A DNA stretch of 36,856 nucleotides from Actinomycetes bacterium (GCA_014190215.1 BJGB01000004.1:1-36856), one strand, 5' to 3'; counted from the first letter of the stretch, positions 15,766 through 24,008 are shown. Notes: generated by a model not told the origin, from the sequence alone. Program-made: numbers and translations.

Positions 15766-16629
15766 CTACTTATTCCTCAACGAAATCGGGGTTGATACAC
15801 CTGGCTCCGTCGCACCAGGTTGTAATGAAACCTGTTCGCCTTCGCCCAAAGATAATTCTTTCGCCGCTGATGAACGATCAACGGCGAGGCACAACAGACC
15901 CGACGAATCAATCACAAGTCCAGTTGCACCTTGGCCAAGATCAGCAAAAGATGTTGAAATTGCGAAATTGCGAATGTTCTCACCGAAGCTCACGCGGACA
16001 CGATCAACTTTGGTATTCCATGCTGTTTCTAAATCATCAAGGCTGACATTTAATTGACAATTGCCAAAGCGGTCAACCCAAATCACTTCACACTCAAGAG
16101 TGCCATTCTCATCGCGTGGAATCGGCACGATCCCTGGTAACAATGCTGCGGGGTCAACTTGCGTTCCAACCTCGTATAAATCAATACCGTTGCACAACAT
16201 GGCGGCGATCGGCGCAAAAACATCACGCGCCGCAAACGTTGATCCAGGAGCAACAAGATGATGTTCTTCTTTGTCAAGAATGACAGCGCGCTCAGCACCA
16301 CCAACTAAGGCCACCCCAGGTGCTAATAAACCATTATCAGGACCGATAAAAATTCCCGCACCACCAGCAACCTCGACAGCCACTAAACGACGTTGCGTTC
16401 CCGCACCTGGATCTACTGCAGCTATCACAATGCCTTGCGTCAGATACGGCACAGCGCGCGCTAGTGACAACGAGGCGCCGCGAACATCAAACGGAGAAAT
16501 GCCATGCGTGAGATCAATCACAACGACTTGCGGAGCCGACTCGCGGAGTACTGCTTTGACGACACCCACATGTTCTGACTCATAACCAAAGTCAGAAATG
16601 AATGACACGGTCTCATAGGTACGACTCAC
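15766..16629 (-). CDS. SAM-hydroxide adenosyltransferase (DUF62) family protein with altered catalytic triad
   Basis: Family members hydrolyse S-adenosylmethionine to adenosine and methionine and are related to fluorinase and chlorinase. The 287-residue length is normal. SDFGYESEHVGVVK at the start and FIGPDNGLLAP (about 94-104) are family motifs. Of the Asp-Arg-His triad known from archaeal homologues (Asp68, Arg75, His127 in PH0463), Asp73 and Arg80 are present in DPGAGTQR, but the His position, normally in TFHGRD, reads TFAARD here (Ala133). The halogenases lose the Asp, which is kept here, so this is a variant of the hydrolase branch. The GTG start at 16629 has a weak ribosome binding site, and a TTCAC/GTGAA hairpin (16632-16650) lies just upstream. 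Confidence 0.88.
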   Translation of the reverse strand: MSRTYETVSFISDFGYESEHVGVVKAVLRESAPQVVVIDLTHGISPFDVRGASLSLARAVPYLTQGIVIAAVDPGAGTQRRLVAVEVAGGAGIFIGPDNGLLAPGVALVGGAERAVILDKEEHHLVAPGSTFAARDVFAPIAAMLCNGIDLYEVGTQVDPAALLPGIVPIPRDENGTLECEVIWVDRFGNCQLNVSLDDLETAWNTKVDRVRVSFGENIRNFAISTSFADLGQGATGLVIDSSGLLCLAVDRSSAAKELSLGEGEQVSLQPGATEPGVSTPISLRNK

Positions 16630-16695
16630 GCTTCACAGTGTGGCAGTGAAATTGACTCAAGTCACCAAACAACAACAGAGCCGAGAAATGCGACG

Positions 16696-16728
16696 GGGCT
16701 GGTGCCAACCCCCCGCTGGCACCAGCCC
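16696..16728. terminator. Strong 12-bp hairpin, possible terminator of proC
   Basis: GGGCTGGTGCCA (16696-16707) and TGGCACCAGCCC (16717-16728) form a perfect 12-bp stem with a nine-base loop. There is no T-run on either strand, so it would be a U-poor actinobacterial-type terminator or part of a structured leader. It lies between proC and the downstream SAM-hydroxide adenosyltransferase gene. Confidence 0.55.
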
Positions 16729-16734
16729 TATCGG

Positions 16735-16810
16735 CGCTGCCCTTGCGGGCGCGTCCCTAGCCAAACTTCAGCTAGCGGTCATGTGACCTGTGACATACCC
16801 TAGGCACAGG
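16735..16810. other. Cluster of further hairpins, possible structured RNA
   Basis: Next to the 12-bp hairpin lie three further stems: 16735-16753 (GCCC/GGGC plus CGC/GCG with a one-base bulge; on the minus strand the loop is GCAA, a GNRA tetraloop), 16757-16775 (CTAGC/GCTAG) and 16787-16810 (CCTGTG/CACAGG). An alternative GGTCA/TGACC stem is at 16777-16788. With the long hairpin this gives four stems in 115 bases of the 254-base gap. I matched it to no known riboswitch. It may be the leader of the SAM-hydroxide adenosyltransferase gene, the proC 3' end or a separate RNA. Confidence 0.35.
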
Positions 16811-16883
16811 CGCACCAACTTTGAAAGTGAAAATGTGAAATTTATTTCTTCCCTTGAACAGGGTAAATGACACTAAAAGTCCG

Positions 16884-17687
16884 CTACTGACCGCCGAGTT
16901 GGCGACTTCGCTCTGTGGCGGCGCGAACAGCCTCAGCAAACGCAGTCCGAATGGCTTGTGCCTCAAGGATCGCAATCCCCGCCGCGGTTGTACCCCCTGG
17001 CGAAGTCACACTGGCCCGCAAATCCTTAGGGTCCTGACCCTGAGCCAGCAAAGCCGCAGATCCGACGAACAATTGGCGGATCAATAACTCAACGGTGTCA
17101 CGCGGCAAACCTTCAGCGACCCCAGCATCCATCAGAGCCTCAGCCACCAAGAAGAGATACGCGGGACCACTGCCGACGAGTCCGGTGACAGCATCTAATT
17201 GCGCTTCGGGCACAGTGACGACAATGCCCACCGAACCTAAAACGGCTTGTGCCCACTCCAAATCAGCCTGGGTGGCATGTGTGCCTCCAGCAATTCCCGA
17301 GGCCCCCTGTCCCACGAGGGCAGGCGTATTGGGCATCGCTCGGACGACCGCCACTCCAGCACCACAAGCTGACTCAAGAGTTTTTATTGTGACCCCAGCA
17401 GCAATCGACAAAACCCTTGTTGCTCCAGCCCCAACGCAAGCCTTGGCAGCGGCTGGCACGTCTGGGGGTTTCACAGCGATGACGGCTGAACCACATGGTC
17501 CAATCGTGGCGGAAACTGTGACACCTGGGAAAAGTTGCGCCAACTGTTGGCGACGCGCCTCGAGGACCTCAACGATCATCAGATCACCAGGCGTCACAAA
17601 GCCCGATGACAACAAACCGCCGGCCAGTGCCGCTCCCATATTTCCACCACCGACGATGGCCAAAATTGCCGAATCAGAAGTACCCAT
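16884..17687 (-). CDS. proC: Pyrroline-5-carboxylate reductase
   Basis: ProC makes the last step of proline synthesis, reducing pyrroline-5-carboxylate with NAD(P)H. The 267-residue protein has the dinucleotide loop GGGNMGAAL (14-22), the VRAMPNTPALVGQG motif (about 114-127), GSGPAYLFLVAEAL and the C-terminal VTSPGGTTAAGI. The family length is about 270. The ATG at 17687 has a weak ribosome binding site. The next upstream gene on this strand ends at 17796, leaving 108 bases that could hold a promoter, though none is clear. Confidence 0.94.
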   Translation of the reverse strand: MGTSDSAILAIVGGGNMGAALAGGLLSSGFVTPGDLMIVEVLEARRQQLAQLFPGVTVSATIGPCGSAVIAVKPPDVPAAAKACVGAGATRVLSIAAGVTIKTLESACGAGVAVVRAMPNTPALVGQGASGIAGGTHATQADLEWAQAVLGSVGIVVTVPEAQLDAVTGLVGSGPAYLFLVAEALMDAGVAEGLPRDTVELLIRQLFVGSAALLAQGQDPKDLRASVTSPGGTTAAGIAILEAQAIRTAFAEAVRAATERSRQLGGQ

Positions 17688-17795
17688 GCTGTCACGCTAA
17701 CGCTGTGGAGGCCTCGCCGATGCGACTTCCCAATCACAGTCGGCAAGACCACTGCACTGTGGGTCTCGTTCGCCGACAAAGGGTGAGGGATTTAA

Positions 17796-18266
17796 CTAGT
17801 TCGCAAAGCGTGAGGCAAAGCCGATAGCCAGCAATGGTCGAAAACACTGCTCAACATAGGCATACAGCGAACCAACGACACGGTCCACTTCGGACTCCAC
17901 CAAACCAATCAATGACAACTCGCCACGCAGGTACACCGCGTCTTCAAGTCCCACTGAAAAATGGGCCCCAATTAATTTGTCATTGCGACGTAATAGGTTC
18001 TCATTGAATTCAGCGATGTTCTCTTCGGGAGCAGGAAGCACGTACGTTTCATAACGCAATGTGCGCTGCCCGAGAGTAAGCCACACGGTGATGTAGTCCT
18101 TGGTCTCACCCTTCATTCGTACATACCAACGGGCGCGATATAAGGGATCAGGATCTCCATGATCAATTGCCAAAATTGTTTCATTGACAGATTTGAGTTT
18201 CGCTAACCATTCATCAATTTGGCGTTCAAAGATCGCCAAAAAACCGTCATCAAAGAGATCACTCAC
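17796..18266 (-). CDS. YbjN domain-containing protein
   Basis: A 156-residue protein resembling the YbjN family, whose fold is like type III secretion chaperones and whose biochemical role is unknown. Typical features are the VWLTLGQRTLRYETYVLPAPEEN strand region and the following helix NLLRRNDKLIGAHFSVG. I chose the GTG at 18266: it overlaps the mshA stop by four bases (GTGA), whereas the ATG at 18338 would overlap mshA by 76 bases. YbjN-family genes adjoin mshA in mycobacteria too, so a shared role with mycothiol or a nearby process is plausible but unproven. Confidence 0.75.
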   Translation of the reverse strand: MSDLFDDGFLAIFERQIDEWLAKLKSVNETILAIDHGDPDPLYRARWYVRMKGETKDYITVWLTLGQRTLRYETYVLPAPEENIAEFNENLLRRNDKLIGAHFSVGLEDAVYLRGELSLIGLVESEVDRVVGSLYAYVEQCFRPLLAIGFASRFAN

Positions 18267-19477
18267 GAGCAGTTCACGAGTGAGCGAGAGGTGATATCTG
18301 TGTACACCCGCCGTAAACGTGCTGCAGCAAAACTCCATGTATAACGGCGACCGCGGTCAGCCGCCGCAATGCCCATCGCAGTGGCGAGAGCAGGATTATC
18401 AAGAAGTTCTGCAGTGTATTTAGCGAAAACTTCAGGATCACGATCAGCAACGAGATAGCCAGTGCGGCCATGATCAACAAGCGATAACAAACCACCGACG
18501 GCGTTGGCAATGACTGGAATGCCACACGCAGCAGCCTCAAGGGCGACAAGCCCAAAACTCTCTGAACGACTCGGGACCCAAACAGCATCGGCGGCGCGGT
18601 AATACGTTGACAACATGTGATGCGCTTGCGCTTCAACGAAGTGCACCTGGCGAGTCAAACCCAATTCAGCGATCAGTGCCTGGACGCGAAGAACTTCTAT
18701 GTCACCATTCGAACCGCTCGCTCCACCAACAACATATAACTGTGCATCGCGACGACCAAGAGCGGCTAAAGCGCGAACTGCGACATCAACTCCCTTGAGG
18801 GGCTGAATGCGTCCGACGAATAACAACACTGGCCCGTCACCCATTGCGAGTGCCGCACGAGCGCCGCGCTTATCACCAGGTGTGAAAAAGGCATGTTCAA
18901 CACCTGGCGCAACGATTTCTAAAACACCTGGCGGGTTGCCATACAGACGACGGAACTGATCTTCTTCTTCATCGCAACTCACACAAATCGCATCAGCACA
19001 ACCAATGATTTGGGCTTCGGCTCTTTCACGACGTTCAGGTTCTGGATCGCCACCTTCGGCTTTGACTCGAGCCAAGGTATGAAAAGTCGTCACCAGTGGG
19101 ACATCTAGTTCGTGTTTGAGGGCGTGCCCAGATAAGCCTGACAACCAATAATTTGCATGCACAACATCAACTGGGTGATTGCGGCGAATGTCGTCGAGTA
19201 CCAAATCGGTAAACGTTGGAACGAGAGACTCAAGTTCTTCTTTGGGTAAATCGAATTGACCAGCAGGAATATGAATCACTCGATGATTGGGCTCAACCAA
19301 GATTTCTCGGGGCAAACCAGCGCGCCACTCACGGGTATACGTGGTGACTTCAACGCCGGCGTGCGCCAGACCCGCAACGAGTTCGCGGACGTACACATTC
19401 ATTCCACCCGAATCCCCAACCCCTGGCTGAGCCAAAGGCGAAGTGTGCAAAGAGAGCATGGCTACGCGCGTCATCAA
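18263..19477 (-). CDS. mshA: D-inositol-3-phosphate glycosyltransferase MshA
   Basis: MshA transfers N-acetylglucosamine from UDP-GlcNAc to inositol-3-phosphate, the first step of mycothiol synthesis. This 404-residue GT4 enzyme begins VAMLSLHTSPLAQPG, has GDSGGMNVYVREL (about 21-33), TTFHTLARVK, the FVGRIQPLKG acceptor-donor hinge and the donor-site ESFGLVALEAAACGIPV. This set is typical of actinobacterial MshA rather than a generic glycosyltransferase. It is followed by the YbjN gene with a 4-bp overlap. Mycothiol is confined to actinobacteria, so this supports the taxonomic placement. Confidence 0.92.
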   Translation of the reverse strand: MMTRVAMLSLHTSPLAQPGVGDSGGMNVYVRELVAGLAHAGVEVTTYTREWRAGLPREILVEPNHRVIHIPAGQFDLPKEELESLVPTFTDLVLDDIRRNHPVDVVHANYWLSGLSGHALKHELDVPLVTTFHTLARVKAEGGDPEPERRERAEAQIIGCADAICVSCDEEEDQFRRLYGNPPGVLEIVAPGVEHAFFTPGDKRGARAALAMGDGPVLLFVGRIQPLKGVDVAVRALAALGRRDAQLYVVGGASGSNGDIEVLRVQALIAELGLTRQVHFVEAQAHHMLSTYYRAADAVWVPSRSESFGLVALEAAACGIPVIANAVGGLLSLVDHGRTGYLVADRDPEVFAKYTAELLDNPALATAMGIAAADRGRRYTWSFAAARLRRVYTDITSRSLVNCS

Positions 19478-19534
19478 CTTTGGAAACTATCGCCGATCTT
19501 TAACCTTTGCCTGAACGAGCCTTCAACAACTGCG

Positions 19535-20038
19535 TCAGTTTTGTAACAAAGTGTCGACGGAGGCGTCCCCATCGCGGTAGCGACGCACCAATTCCGCCGT
19601 TAAAGCGTCAATTCGATCAAATAACCGACGGCGCAAGTCAGACTGCGCCGACTCAAAAACCTGTATCCCATTTTCTAATGAGGTCAGACCCAAGTCATCA
19701 AGGTCGGCCATGTTGTCAAAGCCCAAACTGTCACACAACGCATCAAATTCAGCCAGCAAGGGATGATCGGCGCTGACCTCGGTGTCTCGTGGTGGACGCG
19801 CCGATCCAGTACTCGGTGCAGGGCCAACTCCAGAACGCACGATCTCGGCAACAGAGACAGCTCCGCTTCCATCTGCCCTGTGACGCTTCACAGCAGTCAC
19901 TAAATCAAGACGACCTTGGGCTAGCCGACGCACGAATGAGACGGCATCTTCTTGCTGGCGCAAGGTATCGCGCTCGGCGCGGAGATCTGGCAATGACAAC
20001 GAGGCTGGATCGCCCGATGGATTCGCTGTCTGATTCAT
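19535..20038 (-). CDS. rsiG: RsiG-like anti-sigma factor with c-di-GMP signature
   Basis: A 167-residue helical protein. RsiG of Streptomyces binds cyclic di-GMP through the motif E-x3-S-x2-R-x3-Q-x3-D on two helices and then sequesters sigma WhiG. An exact copy is present here: Glu30, Ser34, Arg37, Gln41, Asp45. A second copy, Glu129-Ser133-Arg136-Phe140-Asp144, lacks only the Gln. The C-terminal ending VRRYRDGDASVDTLL also resembles proteins annotated as aerial mycelium formation proteins. The ATG overlaps the MoaD stop by four bases, and its GGAGG ribosome binding site lies in the MoaD Gly-Gly codons. No sigma factor or diguanylate cyclase is in this window. Confidence 0.8.
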   Translation of the reverse strand: MNQTANPSGDPASLSLPDLRAERDTLRQQEDAVSFVRRLAQGRLDLVTAVKRHRADGSGAVSVAEIVRSGVGPAPSTGSARPPRDTEVSADHPLLAEFDALCDSLGFDNMADLDDLGLTSLENGIQVFESAQSDLRRRLFDRIDALTAELVRRYRDGDASVDTLLQN

Positions 20039-20277
20039 GAACTTCCTCCAGAGACGGGTGGCAATACCGCTACTTCATCATTGTCGCCCACGGCTGTCAA
20101 ACCGGGTACCGATTCTCCGTTTAACCAAATTCGACATGTCGGCACTAGATCAGCAAAGGGCTGTCCATAGCGTTCAATCGCGCAGGCCATGACCTCATCA
20201 ACCGTTGACCCTGCCACAGTATCGCTTGATGTGCCGGCCACTTCACGGGCCCGGGCGAATAGACGCAGAGTTGCCAC
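20035..20277 (-). CDS. MoaD/ThiS family sulfur carrier protein with C-terminal GGSS
   Basis: An 80-residue beta-grasp protein beginning ATLRLFARAREVAG with the family ending DEVAVLPPVSGG. MoaD and relatives carry sulfur as a thiocarboxylate on the terminal glycine. Here two Ser codons follow the Gly-Gly (residues 77-78), so the terminus would need trimming before activation. GGAGGA, coding for Gly-Gly, is the ribosome binding site for the next gene, whose ATG overlaps this stop codon. The start is GTG at 20277. Target pathway (molybdopterin, cysteine, other) cannot be told, as no MoaE, ThiF-like or JAMM protease gene is present. Confidence 0.8.
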   Translation of the reverse strand: MATLRLFARAREVAGTSSDTVAGSTVDEVMACAIERYGQPFADLVPTCRIWLNGESVPGLTAVGDNDEVAVLPPVSGGSS

Positions 20278-20329
20278 TCATCAGAGCGTACCCGCACTAC
20301 CCTCATTGGTCGTGCCTCAACAAGTTGCG

Positions 20330-20950
20330 ATGACTAATACCCGTGTACTTGTACTGCGACATGGACAAAGTGAATGGAATGCTCTCGGGCGTTGGCAGGG
20401 CCAAGCAAATCCGCCCCTGACGAGCCTTGGAATCCAGCAAGCCACCGACGCCGCAGGCTTACTCGGCACGCAATGTCCTCACTTTGACCTCGTGATCACC
20501 AGCGATCTTGAGCGAGCACACCTCACGGGCCAAACCATCGCTCAGATACTCGGTGTACAAACAGTGCACGTTGACAACAGGTGGAAAGAAAATGACGCTG
20601 GTGAATGGCAGGGTCTGACCCCTGACGAGATTCGTGTGCAGTGGCCTGGCTACCTCGAAAGTGGACGTCGCCCACCACATTTTGAAACCGAAGAATCAAC
20701 TAACCAACGCGTCGGCGCTGCGCTCAATACGATCGCCAAAGAAAATCGTGGCAAGTGCATCTTGGTTATTTCTCACGGTGGAGTGCTGCGGTTGTTGCGT
20801 GCCCATCTCGGCGGGCCGGATCAACGCTTCCCCAACTTGTCGGGCTCATGGTTTGAACACAATGAATCCAGCGGATGGCACCTCGGCTCACTGCTCTATC
20901 CACTTCAACTCATCGCCGATGATCTGCGTAACAACGGCGTCGTTGAATGA
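20330..20950 (+). CDS. Histidine phosphatase family protein (phosphoglycerate mutase-like)
   Basis: A 206-residue enzyme with the phosphohistidine motif LRHGQSEWN (His11), the acid-residue region KENDAGEWQGLTPDEI and the second catalytic His in ISHGGVLRLL. These define the histidine phosphatase superfamily; the length fits the broad-specificity phosphatases (PhoE/CobC-like) better than glycolytic phosphoglycerate mutase (about 230-250). The ATG at 20330 is chosen because it places the RHG motif near the start; frames further 5' would overlap the divergent MoaD gene. Its stop overlaps the MFS start by four bases. Confidence 0.85.
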   Translation: MTNTRVLVLRHGQSEWNALGRWQGQANPPLTSLGIQQATDAAGLLGTQCPHFDLVITSDLERAHLTGQTIAQILGVQTVHVDNRWKENDAGEWQGLTPDEIRVQWPGYLESGRRPPHFETEESTNQRVGAALNTIAKENRGKCILVISHGGVLRLLRAHLGGPDQRFPNLSGSWFEHNESSGWHLGSLLYPLQLIADDLRNNGVVE

Positions 20951-22152
20951 GCACTCAACGACGACTCATTGATCGCTTTCTCGACGATTCATATTCCCCA
21001 GAAACTCGTCGTCACGTGGGCACTTTGACCATCGCTCGAATGACTACAAATGGTTGCTTTCGATTCGCTCCTCCATTTTTAGCGAGTATTTCGAATGACT
21101 TCAATATCAGTTTGTCGCGTCTTGGTTTAGCCCTGATGTTCACCGAAATCACGATGGCCATTGCTCCCATTCTTGGTTCATATGTGGACCGCGTCCATCG
21201 CCGCACTGCAATGGCAGGTGGTCTTATCGGACTTTCAGGAGCAACCGCTTTGGCAGCCGCGAGTCCATCCCTGTGGGTTTTCATGATCGGCATCTTGCTG
21301 CTCGGCATCTGCAAATTTATTTTTGATATGGGACTCACCGCTTGGGTGAATGATCATGTGGACTACGAACGACGTGGTCGGGTTATCGGCCTCACGGAAA
21401 CATCATGGGCACTTGGTTTACTCATCGGCGTCACATCAATGGGTCTTGTTGCCTCGGCAACATCGTGGCGATGGGGATACGCCGCAGGCGCACTCGGTGT
21501 GGCGCTGATGGCGGTGGTGGTCGCCACGCGTCTTGATGGACATGATGTCATTGGTTCGCACCGCATTCAACAAACGCAAAAACATCCGATGCCGGTCAGG
21601 GGCTTTTGGATCGTTGGGGCGATGTTTTTTCTGATGGCAGCAAGTCAGACAATGTTCGTCACCTTCGGTTCTTGGCTTGACGACGAATTCGGTTTCACTG
21701 AAGCAGGAATATCCGCAGTGGCCTTTGGGCTTGGGGCCTTCGAACTTTTCGCATCGATCACCAGTGCACGCCGCACTGATCTATGGGGCAAAGAACGCAG
21801 CGCAATACTGGGCGCAGGACTCATTGTCCCAGCCGGCTTATTGCTCACGGTTGGGCATAACCATCTGATTTCTGGGCTGATTTTATTGGGCATTTACCTG
21901 CTTGGATTCGAATTTGCGATTGTCAGTTTGTTGCCCCTCGGAGCAAACCTCATCACACATTCGCCCGCTCGCGGTCTAGGTATCGTGCTCGCTGGCGGCG
22001 CTTTAGGTAGGGCCAGCATGTCAGTTATCGCCACTGCCACTTATGACTCATTCGGCATCAATGTTCCGGCGTTCATTGGCGCCTGCTCGGCATCATGCAC
22101 AATCTTGTGCATGATGGCTTATAGCCGTACAACTAAAGAGTCGGTTCTTTAA
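20947..22152 (+). CDS. Major facilitator superfamily transporter
   Basis: A 401-residue integral membrane protein with about 12 hydrophobic helices in two halves and a central polar loop (about residues 195-215). The motif GSYVDRVHRR after helix 2 (about 76-85) is the MFS motif A region, and a second DYERRGRVIGL occurs after helix 4. The substrate cannot be inferred. It overlaps the phosphatase stop by four bases (ATGA), so the two are co-translated. It converges with nadE, the two stop codons sharing the bases TTA at 22149-22152. Confidence 0.85.
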   Translation: MSTQRRLIDRFLDDSYSPETRRHVGTLTIARMTTNGCFRFAPPFLASISNDFNISLSRLGLALMFTEITMAIAPILGSYVDRVHRRTAMAGGLIGLSGATALAAASPSLWVFMIGILLLGICKFIFDMGLTAWVNDHVDYERRGRVIGLTETSWALGLLIGVTSMGLVASATSWRWGYAAGALGVALMAVVVATRLDGHDVIGSHRIQQTQKHPMPVRGFWIVGAMFFLMAASQTMFVTFGSWLDDEFGFTEAGISAVAFGLGAFELFASITSARRTDLWGKERSAILGAGLIVPAGLLLTVGHNHLISGLILLGIYLLGFEFAIVSLLPLGANLITHSPARGLGIVLAGGALGRASMSVIATATYDSFGINVPAFIGACSASCTILCMMAYSRTTKESVL

Positions 22153-23792
22153 CCGCGATAGCCATTCGTAATGGGAAGTCGGCGATCTTTACCGAATGCC
22201 TTTTCAGAAACGCGCACCCCAGGGGCGCCCTGACGCCGTTTGTATTCACTGAGATCAACGAGACGCGCGATGCGTCGCACGATCTCTTCAGGGTGACCCA
22301 ACTCAATGATCTCTGCAGCTGTTCGATCTTGCTCAACATACAAATCCAGGATCGGATCAAGAATGTCATAGGGGGGCAAGCTTTGATCATCACGTTGATC
22401 GGGACGCAATTCTGCTGACGGCGGTTTTGTGAGCACTGACTCGGGAATAATCTCGCGACCTGCTCGTTCATTGACATAGCGACTTAAACCAAAGACATCG
22501 GTCTTTAACAAATCTTTGATCACCGCATATCCACCTACGGAGTCGCCGTAAATTGTGAAGTATCCAACAGCCAATTCGCTCTTGTTACCAGTCGTTAAAA
22601 CCATCCAACCGAACTTGTTTGATAATGCCATCAGAATTTGGCCACGACAACGGCTCTGCAAATTCTCTTCGGTGAGGTCGGCCTCACGACCAGCAAAACT
22701 AGGAGCAAGCAACGCAAGATACGCTTTGAACACTGGCTCAATAGAAATCGTTTGACAGTCAATTCCTAAAGCATCGCCAAGTGCATAAGCATCAGTCTTT
22801 GAACCATCAGACGAATATCGCGAAGGCATCGCCACACCGTGAACATGTTCAGCACCCAAAGCCTCAACTGCCAATGCAGCGACAATTGATGAGTCGATTC
22901 CGCCAGACAAACCAATGACAACATCAGTGAACTTGTTCTTGCGAACATAATCGCGCGTTCCTAGAACAAGCGCGCCGTACATTTCTTCATACCGATCGCT
23001 TGGTGGGGTGACATTGCCAACGACTGGCTTGTTGATATCAATCTCAACAACACTCAACCCACTCGTGAATTGTGGGGCGCGAGCTAATAAGTTGCCAGCA
23101 GCATCAAAGACCATTGAGGAACCATCAAAGACCAATTCGTCTTGACCACCCACCTGATTGACATAGACAATCGCACATTTGTTTTCACGCGCCCGACCAC
23201 TGAGCATCTCTTGTCGCTGCATCAACTTGCCACTGTGAAATGGGGAACCGTTGATGTTGATGTTGACTTGTGCCCCACTGCGCGCCTGTTCGGCCACTGG
23301 TCCATCGGCGCGCCAAATATCTTCACAAATGGAGACCGCAAACTTGATTCCAGCAACCTCAAAAATCTGGTGATCGCCCGAGCCTGGGGCAAATGTCCGC
23401 TCCTCGTCAAAGACGTCATAGTTCGGCAACAGTCGCTTGTGGTACACGCCTTGAATTGCGCCATGGGAGCAGACTGCCGCAGCGTTATAAATCACAGGTT
23501 GACCAGAAGATATTTGTTGGCCGATTCCCCGATCAACAAAACCGATGACCGCCACGCATGAGCCAGTGAGTTTGGCAAGATCTTCAAGAACGATGCGATT
23601 ATCACGCACGAAGCCGGATTTCAGCACAAGGTCTTCGGGTGGGTATCCGGTGACAGACAATTCGCTGAAAGCCACAATGTCGCATTTTGCAGCTACTGCC
23701 TCGGCATATAGACCGGCGATCAGGGCGCGATTACCCGCTAGGTCGCCCACGGTGGGGTTCATCTGCGCCAGGCCGATTCGCAAAGTTGCCAT
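22149..23792 (-). CDS. nadE: Glutamine-dependent NAD+ synthetase
   Basis: NadE amidates deamido-NAD using ammonia released from glutamine. The 547-residue protein has an N-terminal nitrilase-type glutaminase with Glu44, Lys119 (YHKRLLPNYDVFDE) and Cys156 (SICEDIW), and a C-terminal synthetase with the ATP loop GLSGGIDSS (about 294-302). The length is of the shorter two-domain class, not the about 680-residue mycobacterial type. The ATG at 23792 is followed by ATLRIGLAQMNPTVGD, the normal beginning. The 216 bases upstream separate it from the divergent glnII. Confidence 0.95.
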   Translation of the reverse strand: MATLRIGLAQMNPTVGDLAGNRALIAGLYAEAVAAKCDIVAFSELSVTGYPPEDLVLKSGFVRDNRIVLEDLAKLTGSCVAVIGFVDRGIGQQISSGQPVIYNAAAVCSHGAIQGVYHKRLLPNYDVFDEERTFAPGSGDHQIFEVAGIKFAVSICEDIWRADGPVAEQARSGAQVNININGSPFHSGKLMQRQEMLSGRARENKCAIVYVNQVGGQDELVFDGSSMVFDAAGNLLARAPQFTSGLSVVEIDINKPVVGNVTPPSDRYEEMYGALVLGTRDYVRKNKFTDVVIGLSGGIDSSIVAALAVEALGAEHVHGVAMPSRYSSDGSKTDAYALGDALGIDCQTISIEPVFKAYLALLAPSFAGREADLTEENLQSRCRGQILMALSNKFGWMVLTTGNKSELAVGYFTIYGDSVGGYAVIKDLLKTDVFGLSRYVNERAGREIIPESVLTKPPSAELRPDQRDDQSLPPYDILDPILDLYVEQDRTAAEIIELGHPEEIVRRIARLVDLSEYKRRQGAPGVRVSEKAFGKDRRLPITNGYRG

Positions 23793-23896
23793 ACCTGTGA
23801 GGCTAACCGCGCCGTCGGTGTGGTCATCTGAGACTTCAACGGATACCGTTCAAGGACGGTTTTGACCCTAGTGTTCGCGCTGTTTGGTCCGTCATG

Positions 23897-23914
23897 GTTC
23901 ACACAGCGTTCACA
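23897..23914 (+). promoter_or_regulatory. Direct repeat GTTCACA, 11-bp period, upstream of glnII
   Basis: GTTCACA occurs at 23897-23903 and 23908-23914, exactly one helical turn apart, 95 bases upstream of the glnII start in the nadE/glnII intergenic region. Tandem direct repeats with this period are typical for OmpR-family dimers, and an OmpR-type regulator gene lies in the same gene cluster at 26490. It is not a good match to the published GlnR half-sites (GTnAC, GAAAC). Confidence 0.4.
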
Positions 23915-24008
23915 ATCGGGCAACGACCGAGAAATGCCCCCCTGCGAGCCTTTCAACGCCCCGTACAACTAACCCGGCAACGCCGGATCAAAATCCCTGG
24001 AGGACCAA

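Noticed and set aside
16696-16728. 6C RNA, because the loop on the plus strand has a run of six C
   Set aside because: The 6C motif needs two such C-rich hairpin loops; only one is present.
18274-18636. A 120-residue hydrophobic frame inside mshA on the same strand
   Set aside because: It lies out of frame within the conserved C-terminal half of mshA.
23840-23870. glnA-type glutamine riboswitch (CGTTCAAGGACGG) upstream of glnII
   Set aside because: Only a short stretch resembles the motif; the rest of the three-way junction could not be found.
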